From Chrysochromulina tobinii (taxonomy: Eukaryota; Haptophyta; Prymnesiales; Chrysochromulinaceae), in assembly GCA_001275005.1 (NCBI GenBank), contig JWZX01001938.1, positions 1-19,044 of the forward strand: a stretch of DNA of 19,044 bases, in the 5' to 3' direction. Numbering within the stretch: position 1 is the stretch's first letter; every line of letters starts with the position of its first letter. A program made the translations under genes and the position numbers. Of the stretch, positions 6,453-14,129 are shown piece by piece. Under the pieces are notes generated by a model, which did no database searches, was not told where the DNA came from, and saw only the letters and a program-made list of their open reading frames with translations.

Positions 6453-8638
6453 ATGGGTTGCGGAGCCTCGACCGCCCTTCCGGAGCACCCTGCCCACGGT
6501 GGAGCGATCCGCAAGCGCACCCCTCACCGATCGGCAAGCTTGGGTGCCGGAGCCTCGACCTCGGTCACGGAGCTCCGGGCGCAAGCGCGGCCCCCCATCT
6601 ACCCTATCCGATCGACGAGAATGGGTGCCGGGGCTTCGACCTTGCTCTCGGAGCTCGTCGACAAGCAGCAGGCCAAGGCCGCGGCCGGCGACAGGTTTGA
6701 TGAAGCCGCCTTTGACGCCGCCGCGGTCGATGGCAGAGTCCCGCGTGAGGTGTTTACATCATGGCTACATGCACTCCGAGATGGGGCAACAGAACTCGAC
6801 CTCACAGGTCCGACACTGCTGGGTGGCCGGGTTGGCGCGGGCACGGCCGGGCAGCCGCACACGCGGAACCATGCTGATATGCGCGCGCTAGGCGCGTCTG
6901 CGGCGTCGAGTCCCTTGCCACGGTCGCGCGGTCCTTTGAAACTGTGACGCTTGCCGTTTGGGTTGGGTGCTGTGCATGCCGCAGGAAAGCGCATCGGCGA
7001 TGTCGTTGTCGGCGCGACAGCTCTGGCGGCCTTGATCGAGAAGAACACGACGCCCAAGGAGCTCGACTTCGCACGTGCGCAAATGCGCTCGGGGGCAGCG
7101 ATTGCGCTTGCGTTAGGCGGCGCTGCGTTGGGCGGCGCTGCGTTAGTGCAGGCGCCTTCGGCAGCCGCGAAGGCGGCGGCCGACAAGGCCGCAGCGGAAA
7201 AGGCGGCCGGAGCCGCAGCAGCGGAGGCGCCAGAGGAGCTGAGGCGCCGAGCCACGGAGCTGGGGTTCCTGCAGATGCTCACGTCTCTCAACGTTGCCCG
7301 AGGACGCGACGCTGAAGACGGCGGTCGTGTGGTGCGACGAGCAGGGCGTGACGAGCGTGTCCGACATGGTCGAGTTCGACATGGTCGACGACTTTGTTCG
7401 CCATCTTGGCCTGAAGCCGATCCCCGGAAAGAGGCTGTGCAGCATGCTGCACGCACCGACAGCCGCACTCGCCTCCCAGATCCCCGAGGCAGAGAAGGTT
7501 GCTGCAGCGGAAAAGGCAGGAGCTGAGGGCATGGAGTGCAGCTTTTGGTTCGTCAACGCGGACAGCCTGCGGCGCGCTGCAAAGCCAAGCCTGCCGATGA
7601 TGCAGACGCTGCGCACACAGGAACCGCACCGACTCGTCCAGAAAACGATCGGCTTCATCGAGGGCGTCAACGGCGCCTATAAGAACATTCTCGTCGTGAG
7701 CCATCGATGGGAGACGCCGACAGATCCAGATCCGGACGGCGCGCAGGCTTGGGCGGTGCAGGCCTACTTGAAAGCGCATCCGGAGATTGACGCCGTGTGG
7801 TTTGACTTCAGCTCGATGCCCCAAGGGGCGAAGAAGACTCTGCGCGAGTCCGCCGAATTCAAGGAGATGCTCCCCAACATCAACCTGCTCTACCTGACGT
7901 GCTCCGTCCTCATTCTCATGGATCGGACCTACATGAGCCGATTCTGGACGCAGTTCGAGGCGTACCTGAGCATGCGGGCGATCACGAGCGACGGTCTGAC
8001 GAACGCTTTGGATCCACAGGCGCGTGTGACCATCAAGACCGCTGATGACCCCTGATGACCCCTGATGACGAACGCTCAGGATCCAGAGGCGCATGTGGCC
8101 ATCATGACGGCTGATGACGGCTGATGACCCCTGATGACCCCTGTTGACCCCTGATGGACCCTGATGACCACTGATGACCCTGGATGAGCCCTGATGAGCC
8201 CTGATGACCACTGATGACCACTAAATGCCTCCCTCATCAGGCGCGTGTGACCATCATGACGCTCCACAACCTTCCCCCAAGCATGGGCACAGTGCTCGTG
8301 GACGAGTGGTCGAACAAGACGCCTGAGAAGGCGCACGCGATCCTCGCGGGGCACGATGTGATTGTCACCAACCAGAGCGACAAGGACATCCAGCTCGCCA
8401 AGCTCAAGGTGCTCAACGAGCGCCCACTGAGTACCTTTGATGGCCTCTGATTTCTCATGATTGACTCCAGTTAACTCTGATTCCTTTTGTATGCTCGCTA
8501 AGCTTAGCTCAAGGCGCTCGAAGCGCCTCTGATTGGCCTTGGTGGTTTCCGAGTCACCTGATGACCACTGAGTACCTCCCTCATCAGGTGCTCAATGAGC
8601 GAGCCCAGCGGGCGTTCGCGCGCTCTCGCGATGCATGA
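6453..8638 (+). CDS. Myristoylation-type LRR / SAM-like / HET-like protein with a frame break
   Basis: Exons are 6453-6807, 6985-8019 (one extra base near 7293), 8241-8408 and 8588-8638, ending in TGA; about 535 aa. The N-terminus MGCGAST fits N-myristoylation plus palmitoylation, and the GAST motif recurs twice. Joining exons 1 and 2 gives TELDLTGKRIGD and later KELDFARAQ, an RNase-inhibitor-type LRR pattern. An Ala/Lys-rich coil and a SAM-like stretch (TLKTAVVWCDEQG, then DMVEFDMVDDFVRHLGL) follow. Next come VVSHRWETPTDPDPDG, VWFDFSSMPQG and MSRFWTQFEAYLSM, typical of the algal proteins with an HRWE/WFD core that resemble HET/TIR-like domains. A role in signalling or innate response is inference. 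Frame changes by +1 between SLN (ends 7292) and LPEDATLK (starts 7294). ATG 6621 (MGAGAST) is an alternative start. Confidence 0.62.
6808..6984 (+). other. HET-like gene intron 1, without array (177 nt)
   Basis: Donor CTCACAG|GTCCGAC, acceptor CATGCCGCAG|GAAAGCGC, phase 1 (Gly codon). The junction restores an LRR consensus (LDLTGKRIGD). It has no tandem words and lacks the CCTCCCTCATCAG end, unlike the two later introns of the same gene. Confidence 0.7.
8020..8240 (+). other. HET-like gene intron 2, GC-AG with CTGATGACC array (221 nt)
   Basis: Donor CCACAG|GCGCGTGTG, acceptor CCTCCCTCATCAG|GCGCGTGTG, phase 0. The 16 bases GCGCGTGTGACCATCA start both the intron and the next exon. A second, degenerate copy of the exon-intron junction (GACGAACGCT through GGCGCATGTG) lies 69 bp further on at 8067. 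The rest is about a dozen CTGATGACCC words. Without splicing the frame ends in TGA at 8053. Confidence 0.8.
8409..8587 (+). other. HET-like gene intron 3 with duplicated exon start (179 nt)
   Basis: Donor CTCAAG|GTGCTCAACGAG, acceptor ACCTCCCTCATCAG|GTGCTCAATGAG, phase 0. The intron's first 14 bases repeat at the start of exon 4 with one mismatch, and CCACTGAGTACCT occurs near both ends. Sense-strand words CTCTGATT and CCTGATGACC are present but not in a long array. Confidence 0.78.
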
Positions 8639-8890
8639 GCCATCGATGCCGTTGGCTCCAAGCAGATCGACAAGTGGGTCGCGCGCTACCGCGACCACGC
8701 GGCGTTCGGGTGCATCTTCCGCGAAAACGCGTAGGACTTGCTCAACAGCAAAACGACGTGCAGGCGACCCGGACGCTCGAGCACCTGTCGACGCTGCGCT
8801 GGCGGGGCCGCATGGCGCATGCCGAGGGGCGGCAGCGTGCGGGCTGGGTCCGGGTGTTGCCTGTGAGCTCTCCGGTCTCCACAAGTGCAG
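8639..8890 (+). pseudogene. Decayed 3' extension of the HET-like gene
   Basis: Past the TGA at 8636 the same frame stays open for 31 codons to TAG at 8732, and it still reads like protein (AIDAVGSKQIDKWVARYRDH, then AAFGCIFRENA). A further protein-like stretch (AQQQNDVQATRTLEHLSTLR, then WRGRMAHAEGR) follows in a different frame. The simplest reading is former coding sequence cut off by a stop and a frameshift. Readthrough or selenocysteine recoding at the TGA is possible but has no direct support. Confidence 0.45.
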
Positions 8891-9777
8891 AGCCATGTGG
8901 TTGTGTGCATGATGTGACAGTGTATGTGTGGTTCCAGGGTGGGTCTCGGTGGGTGGGCGTTTGAGGTGCGCGGCGGACACGTTGGGGCATAGTGGGCGCT
9001 TGGTTAAACGGCGTACTGTATTGGGTACAGCTGAGTGTCTATGGCGGGGGTGGGGTGGGAAAAGAATGGACAACGGTGCACACCAAGAAATCTACCCGGG
9101 AAACTACCTGGGTTTCTATGGGCGGTGCTGCGTAGTGGGTGCCGTGCGCCGACCTGGTCCACGCTCGGTCCCCCGCGCCGGGGCCCCGAGCTCGCCCGAA
9201 GGGGCGGCTACCGCCGCCCCTTCGGGCGCCCTCCTCCCCGCGCTACCGAACGCGTCCGATTGCCGTGCCGACAAGCGAGGGAGTTCGCGGACGCGACGAA
9301 ACCTGCCTCCCGATTCCCTGAATCTGACGCAGGCAGGGCGACACGCGTCCGCCGCGCTCTTCCTCCGCCCCCCCTTGCCCCCCCCCGGGGGCCTCACCCC
9401 CTCTCCACTCGCGCCGTACCGGCTGCTCCACTGAGCGTGACCCGCGACACGCGAAGGGAAGGGACGCGCGCGCCGCTCCTCACGCAGCGCTCCGCGCGCC
9501 GTACCAGGCGTTCACACAACACACACTCGGGTAGCTCACGGAGCTCTTCCTCACTACATGTAATAGGGGTTGACCTCCACACGGTTGACACAACAGAGCA
9601 GGTCCCGGGAGTGGGCGGCAGCGCCAAGCGCTGCTACCCACATACCCCACCGCCCGCCCTGCTGGCCTGGCTCCGCCGGCGTCATGCTGCCCCGCCTGTG
9701 CCTGCCCACACTGCCTTCCTCCGCCTCCCACTCCTCCCCTCCACTGCCAGCAGCGCGGGCGTTGTCGCCCACGCCCC
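8891..9777. other. Gene-free GC-rich stretch with hairpins
   Basis: No convincing coding frame. Pro/Arg/Ala-rich frames on both strands are composition artefacts. It contains two perfect hairpins: 9193-9228, annotated separately, and 9618-9634 with a 7-bp stem and a 3-nt loop. The right part, next to the recombinase remnant, may belong to that element. Confidence 0.5.
9193..9228. repeat. Perfect 16-bp inverted repeat, 4-nt loop
   Basis: CGCCCGAAGGGGCGGC is followed by TACC and then by its exact reverse complement. The stem is very GC-rich. It could be a transposon tip, a transcript hairpin or a cruciform; nothing in the context decides. Confidence 0.9.
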
Positions 9778-10345
9778 TTACGTCTCGTCCTCCAAGTCCT
9801 CGAGCATGTCCGTAGACAGGTACTCGTCGAACCCGATGGCCGGCATCTCGTCAGGCAAGAGGAGGAGCTCCTCGTCAGCGAATCGTATCCCCCGCTCGGT
9901 GTCCTCGAAGGACACCTATCCCCCGCTCGGTGTCCTCGAAGGACGTCGAGCCGATGACGCTCGCCAACTGCACCGCCGAGTGCATGTTGCACCTCGTGTA
10001 CAGGATGTACACGTCGCTTGCTCAGCGCCCCGCCGCGCGGATCGCCGCCGGGCTCAGGCCGGCCGACAGGGCTGCCGTCGCGCCTCCGATCCGCAGCGAG
10101 TGCGCCCCGAACTTGCGCGGGTCGAGCCCCAGACTCAGCATCAGGTACTTGACGGTCCCTCGCACCTGCTCCACGGTGAACGGCCGCTGGCCGCCTTGCC
10201 TGAAGGGAACAGCGGCGTTGTCGCTTGTTGCGACTCCGGCACCGGGTCGATGTCGAGCAGGTGCTTGAGCGCACGAACCGGGTCGAGGAGCGTCCCCCCT
10301 CCGCCGAGCACAAGCGGGACCGTCTTGGTCGCGCCGGGCGGCGAT
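9778..10345 (-). pseudogene. Tyrosine recombinase (DIRS/Crypton-like) remnant
   Basis: Minus-strand fragments align in order to a tyrosine recombinase C-terminal half. KTVPLVLGGGGTLLDPVRAL (about 10330) comes first, then, after a frame change near 10205, PFTVEQVRGTVKYLM and AHSLRIGGATAAL with the catalytic H-x-x-R. AGR is followed by TGA (10024-10022) where Trp is expected, and then SDVYILYTR carries the probable catalytic Tyr. An exact 28-bp repeat with a 31-bp period (9886-9944) then shifts the frame, and the tail EELLLLPDEMPAIGFDEYL ends at TAA 9780-9778. The 5' half, with the first catalytic Arg, is missing because the 188-bp array begins there. Four defects mean the enzyme cannot be made. 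The subfamily cannot be set without a reverse transcriptase nearby. Confidence 0.72.
9886..9944. repeat. 31-bp tandem duplication in the recombinase remnant
   Basis: A 28-bp word beginning TATCCCCCGCTCGGTGTCCT occurs at 9886-9913 and again, identical, at 9917-9944. The period of 31 is not a multiple of three, so it breaks the frame. Perfect identity suggests a recent event. Confidence 0.95.
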
Positions 10346-11278
10346 GGGCGACCTCAAGTAGACCTCAAGGCGGCATCGGGAGAAGGCCGCGCGCGGAGCA
10401 CAGGCCGCCCGCGCGGCGCGCGGGGATCCTCGCTCCTCAGCTCGCACATAAGCCCGGTTTGGCCCGTTACCTACGTGTGGCGCGCGGTCGCCCAGTGAGC
10501 GGCTGCGGCGACGGGCTCGAGGGGAGGGCGCCGATGGGCGGCGAGGGCGACCTCAAGGCGGCACCGGGAGAAGGCCCCGCGCGGCGCACAGGCCGCCCGC
10601 CCGGCGCGCGGGGATCCTCGCTCCTCAGCTCGCACATAAGCCCGGTTTGGCCCGTTAGCTGCGTTTGGCGCGCGGTCGCCCAGTGAGCGGCCGCGGCGAC
10701 GGGCTCGAGGGGAGGGCCGGCGATGGGCGGCGAGGGCGACCTCAAGGCGGCACCGGGAGAAGGCCCCGCGCGGCGCACCGCTCGCTCGTGCGGCGCGCGG
10801 GGATCCTATCTCCTCAGCTCGCACATAAGCCCGGTTTGGCCCGTTAACAGCGTAACAGCGTTTGGCGCGCGGTCGCCCAGTGAGCGGCCGCGGCGACGGG
10901 CTCGAGGGGAGGGCGGTTGATGGGCGGCGAGGGCGACCTCAAGGCGGCACCGGGAGAAGCCCGCGCGCGGCGCACCGCTCGCCCGTGCGGCGCGCGGGGA
11001 TCCTATCTCCTCAGCTCGCACATAAGCCCGGTGTGGCCCGTTAACAGCGTTTGGCGCGCGGTCGCCCAGCGGGCTGCCGTGGCGACGGGCCCGAGGGGGG
11101 GCGGTTGAAGGGCGGCGAGAGCGACCTCAAGGCGGCACCGGGAGAAGCCCGCGCGCGGCGCACAGGCCGCCCGCGCGGCGCGCGGGGATCCTCGCTCCTC
11201 AGCTCGCACAAAAGCCCGGTTTGGCCCGTTAACTACGTGTGGCGCGCGGTCGGCCAGCGGGCGGCCGCGGCCGAGGAA
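10341..11278. repeat. 188-bp tandem array, about five copies
   Basis: GGATCC sites mark the units at 10424, 10612, 10801, 10998 and 11186, with periods 188, 189, 197 and 188. The 197-bp unit differs by a 9-bp duplication (AACAGCGT doubled near 10846). Each unit contains CTCAGCTCGCACATAAGCCC, GGTTTGGCCCGTTA, TGGCGCGCGGTCG and GGCGACCTCAAGGCGGCA. The long open frames crossing it are artefacts, since the period is not a multiple of three. The array abuts the truncated 5' side of the recombinase remnant. Confidence 0.95.
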
Positions 11279-11284
11279 ACTTGA

Positions 11285-11357
11285 CATATTCACATTCGAG
11301 TACACATATTCAAGTTCGAGTTTCCTACTCCACACATATTCACATTCGAGTACACAC
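11285..11357. repeat. Short AT-richer direct repeats beside the 188-bp array
   Basis: CATATTCACATTCGAGTACACA occurs twice, about 51 bp apart, with a related CATATTCAAGTTCGAGTTT between them. These repeats lie immediately after the last 188-bp unit and mark a sharp drop in GC content. Confidence 0.85.
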
Positions 11358-11842
11358 AACCGACCGACTGTCATTGGGCTCACACGATGGCCCCGCGACA
11401 GGTGGACCACCCGCACATTATAATGAAGAACATAAGAGGGAGCCATTCTCCTTCCCCTATGGAACCCCTCTCCTCGACTCGCACTGTACTCGCTGCTCCT
11501 GCATTGAGATCGCGACTCGCCCGCATGCACACAATCCCTAGATATCTTCGCCGACAGTCTGCACATCCGCGTACACAAAACACAACCCCTGCCCGTTCAG
11601 ATGTTCGATCCCGACGGTGCGTAACCACGGAGAGCGGGTAAAGGATCTCGCCCAGGAGCAGAGGGCAAACCGTGCTACCGTGGCCGCCAAACTTGGCCTT
11701 ATATCGCGTGGACGCAGGGCCAAACACGGCGAGAAAGAGAGCAAGAGACACCATGGCTCCACTCAACAACAAAACACAAGCATCCACGTACCCACTAATT
11801 CCCCACAGGGAATTCCCCACAGTGGTTACTGACTAAACCTGA
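11358..11842. other. Gene-free stretch downstream of the Gag-like region
   Basis: A 146-aa minus-strand frame crosses 11380-11820, but it shows no family pattern and starts without ATG. ATTCCCCACAG is duplicated at 11797-11822, and GACTAAAC is doubled at 11831-11848. On the Gag strand this is where a polymerase gene would be expected; no reverse transcriptase, integrase or protease motif was seen. Confidence 0.4.
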
Positions 11843-12232
11843 CTAAACTAACAGGTACTTCCGTATAAGGGATGATTTGGCGCACTGAGCATGCCCATGC
11901 CCCGTGATATTCGTACATCTTGCGATTGAGTGGCCCCTTGGCCTGACGCGCACCTCAGATTGCGGCGGATACTTGGGCAGCAGGAACACGCACTTGAGCT
12001 TGGTGACCGCTGCCGCGCCCGGTGCCCCCGGGCAGTCGCGCCGCAGGCAGTTGGTGCACGGCCCGCAGGGGCAGTCGCGGGTGCCCTTCTCGGTGTTGCC
12101 GCACACGAAGCAGCCCCACGGCGGCCGCGTGCCTTGTGCGCCCTTATAGCTTATACCGGCGCCTTTGCCTGCGCCTTTGCTTGCGCCCTTGCCTTTGCCT
12201 CCTTTGCCGCTGTCCGCGCCCTTGCCGCCCTT
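11843..12232 (-). CDS. Gly/Lys tail and Cys-rich zinc-knuckle-like frame of Gag
   Basis: This frame has no start of its own. It continues the Gag Gly/Lys repeat (KGGKGKGASKGAGKGAG), then reads WGCFVCGNTEKGTRDCPCG and PCTNCLRRDC, a cluster of seven Cys that resembles a nucleocapsid knuckle but is not the standard CCHC. It ends at TAG 11845-11843. Entry needs a +1 step out of the Gag frame near 12231, where one 9-bp GGCAAGGGC unit has an extra A on the minus strand. Whether that is programmed frameshifting or an indel cannot be told here. Confidence 0.55.
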   Translation of the reverse strand, partial: KGGKGADSGKGGKGKGASKGAGKGAGISYKGAQGTRPPWGCFVCGNTEKGTRDCPCGPCTNCLRRDCPGAPGAAAVTKLKCVFLLPKYPPQSEVRVRPRGHSIARCTNITGHGHAQCAKSSLIRKYLLV

Positions 12233-13823
12233 TGCCGCCCTTGCCGCCCTTGCCTCCGCCTTTGCCTGTCACGGCGCCGCGGTAGTCGAGCGAACTGGCC
12301 TCGGGGGTGACGTTCTTCTTGATCTCGCCCGTCGCGTTGCGCAGCCGCACCGCGATCTTGAGGAGGAAGTCGTCCCACGCCGGCATCAAGTCCGTACCAT
12401 CGCGTTGGCCCTTCATCTCGAGAGTGAGCAGGTTGTCGAGCTCGTCGCGCACGAAGGGCTCCTTGAGGGACGGCGGTAGCTCTTTGAGCATCGCGGCGAG
12501 CAGCGCGTACGTACGGTTGTCAAAGAATGGCCTCGCGGTGTAGTCCGCCTTGAAAGCCGCTGCTGCGAGCCGTACTTGGTCGTGAGACATGCCCCCCTTG
12601 AAGTAGACCGTCGTCTGGAATCGCAGCTCTGCGCTCTCCATCTTGAGCGAGTCCGTCGTCGAGACGTGCTTGAGAAGCTTTGCGACCAGCGATACGCCCG
12701 ATTCGATCAGGTTGATGTCCGAGCGGACCTCCTTGAGGAAGACGCGCGCCGCGTCTGTCTCCGGCTTTATGGAGGCGAGCACCTGCCGCGCGAGCCAGCG
12801 GTTCGCGTCCACGTACTCGTCCGTCGAGTGCGCTACGTGAACGGTTCGCGGGTCGGCCCGCAGCGTCATGCCCACGAGCTCGCTGCCCTTGGCGCTGAGA
12901 CCCGACGCCGCGCCCGCGAGCGTCGTTGCCCACTCCCGCATCTCGGTGACGTTCTTCTCCATCGGGCACGTGGGGACGATGCCGTCGCGGATGTCCTTGG
13001 GCGTGTGGACCTTGACCTCCCGCGGCTCGGGCTTCATGAGCTTCATCGTCTCCATGAGGGCGACGAGTACGGCGTCACGCGACGTGGTCTCCTTGTGTTG
13101 CATGCTCACCAGGCTGATCCGCATCGTCTCTAGCTCTCGTGCCATGTGCCGTTCTTTGGCCTCTGCCTCGGCCGCCCGCTGCTGCGCGAACGCCTCACGG
13201 ACGTCGCCTTCGACGTGCCTCGCCTCAGCTTGGGCTCGCTCCGCTGCGAGCCGCTCGCGCGTCTTGCCGCGCTGCATGATCTCCTCGACCGTGGACTCCG
13301 GCTCGTCGTCCGCGATGGCCTCGTTGGTTGGTTGGATCATGCTCAGGCTTGCCCGTAGCGAGCGACGGCGCTCGGCTACTCTTTGCAGCTCAGCTAGTAG
13401 CGCACGCTCCGTGCGTTCGATGTCCGCGCTCTCGTCGGCTTCTGCTGACGCCTCTTCGGGCGTGAGCTTGCGGGACGTGTGTCCTGCAACTTTGGTGCTG
13501 GCGTGCTTCGTCGCTGCATCGACCTCCGTTGTTCTCGGAGACATTTGCATTGATTTTGCCCACAAATTGTCAGCATTTTGACCCGCACCGGAGTCCCGAA
13601 CCTGCGGTTCGCGGCCGAACTCGCTGGGCGAGCTGCGCCATTGGGTGGACGTCCAGTCCTCCGTGTCCTCCGGTTCGTACGAGTTCTCGTCGTACGGCGG
13701 GGCCTCTGGTGGTGCCTTGGTTCCGGCACCTGTTCTGGGGTTCGCCCAGGGATCGTTGAGGATCGTTGAATTACCACTCGCTACCATGGGAACCGGAGCC
13801 CTTGGCTCCAGGGACCCTTGCAT
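12144..13823 (-). CDS. Gag-like retroelement protein, 559 aa
   Basis: Starts at ATG 13823 and runs to TAA 12144. Residues 1-120 are polar and probably disordered. About 130-240 is a strong coiled coil (Glu/Arg/Ala heptads). About 280-500 is a helical capsid-like domain (for example RWLARQVLASIKPETDAARV), and the last 50 residues are Gly/Lys then Arg/Gln as the frame leaves the natural Gly/Lys repeat. The order of coiled coil, helical body, basic Gly-rich tail and Cys cluster in the next frame is what algal retroelement Gag proteins show. It would assemble RNA-containing particles if expressed. A host gene of unknown function is the alternative. Confidence 0.62.
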   Translation of the reverse strand: MQGSLEPRAPVPMVASGNSTILNDPWANPRTGAGTKAPPEAPPYDENSYEPEDTEDWTSTQWRSSPSEFGREPQVRDSGAGQNADNLWAKSMQMSPRTTEVDAATKHASTKVAGHTSRKLTPEEASAEADESADIERTERALLAELQRVAERRRSLRASLSMIQPTNEAIADDEPESTVEEIMQRGKTRERLAAERAQAEARHVEGDVREAFAQQRAAEAEAKERHMARELETMRISLVSMQHKETTSRDAVLVALMETMKLMKPEPREVKVHTPKDIRDGIVPTCPMEKNVTEMREWATTLAGAASGLSAKGSELVGMTLRADPRTVHVAHSTDEYVDANRWLARQVLASIKPETDAARVFLKEVRSDINLIESGVSLVAKLLKHVSTTDSLKMESAELRFQTTVYFKGGMSHDQVRLAAAAFKADYTARPFFDNRTYALLAAMLKELPPSLKEPFVRDELDNLLTLEMKGQRDGTDLMPAWDDFLLKIAVRLRNATGEIKKNVTPEASSLDYRGAVTGKGGGKGGKGGKGRQGRGQRQRRQRQGRKQRRRQRRRYKL

Positions 13824-14129
13824 GCCGCTTAGGAGGTCCGGCGAGTAGACCTGACCTCTCGTGTCTCGAGAGCGGGCTAAGGTCTGTCAGAGGTTCTTAG
13901 ACGTCACACCGGACAAACACTCTTCGACTCGCGCGCGGAGAACCCGCGCGCCTTTTCACCGGGACGGCGCTTGACGTAACTCTACGTGCATGCGACCGGT
14001 ACGTCCCGGACCCGGTTTACCGACTCGCAAGTCAGATTACAGATACCTAATACGAATACACGCGACATGAGTGATGAGAGACGGCAAACGCGCGGGGAGA
14101 CTGCCTCACCTGAGCCCGCCCGCCCCGGC
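13824..14129. other. Short intergenic gap, no gene seen
   Basis: This covers the upstream side of the Gag-like frame and the 3' flank of the glycerate kinase gene. Short inverted words such as GCGCGCGGAGAACCCGCGCGC (13940-13960) are present, but no coding frame. It could contain an LTR, but no matching second copy is in the window. Confidence 0.4.

Larger units (their letters stand above)
11843..13823 (-). mobile_element. Retroelement fragment: Gag-like plus Cys-rich knuckle, no pol
   Basis: The two frames below together look like the Gag portion of an algal LTR (Copia-like) element. No terminal repeats or polymerase could be recognised in the window, so this is a fragment or a non-autonomous derivative. 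The boundaries given are those of the coding frames only. Confidence 0.55.

Noticed and set aside
9035-10498. 487-aa + strand frame
   Set aside because: Pro/Arg/Ser-rich, crosses the hairpin, the recombinase remnant (opposite strand) and the tandem array, with no family pattern.
10225-11578. Several 60-190 aa frames with GAPGEGPARRTGR-like repeats
   Set aside because: Products of the 188-bp array read in both directions; the period is not a multiple of three.
11380-11820. 146-aa minus frame with a hydrophobic start
   Set aside because: No ATG at a sensible place, no recognisable motif, and overlapped by repeats; not supported as a gene.
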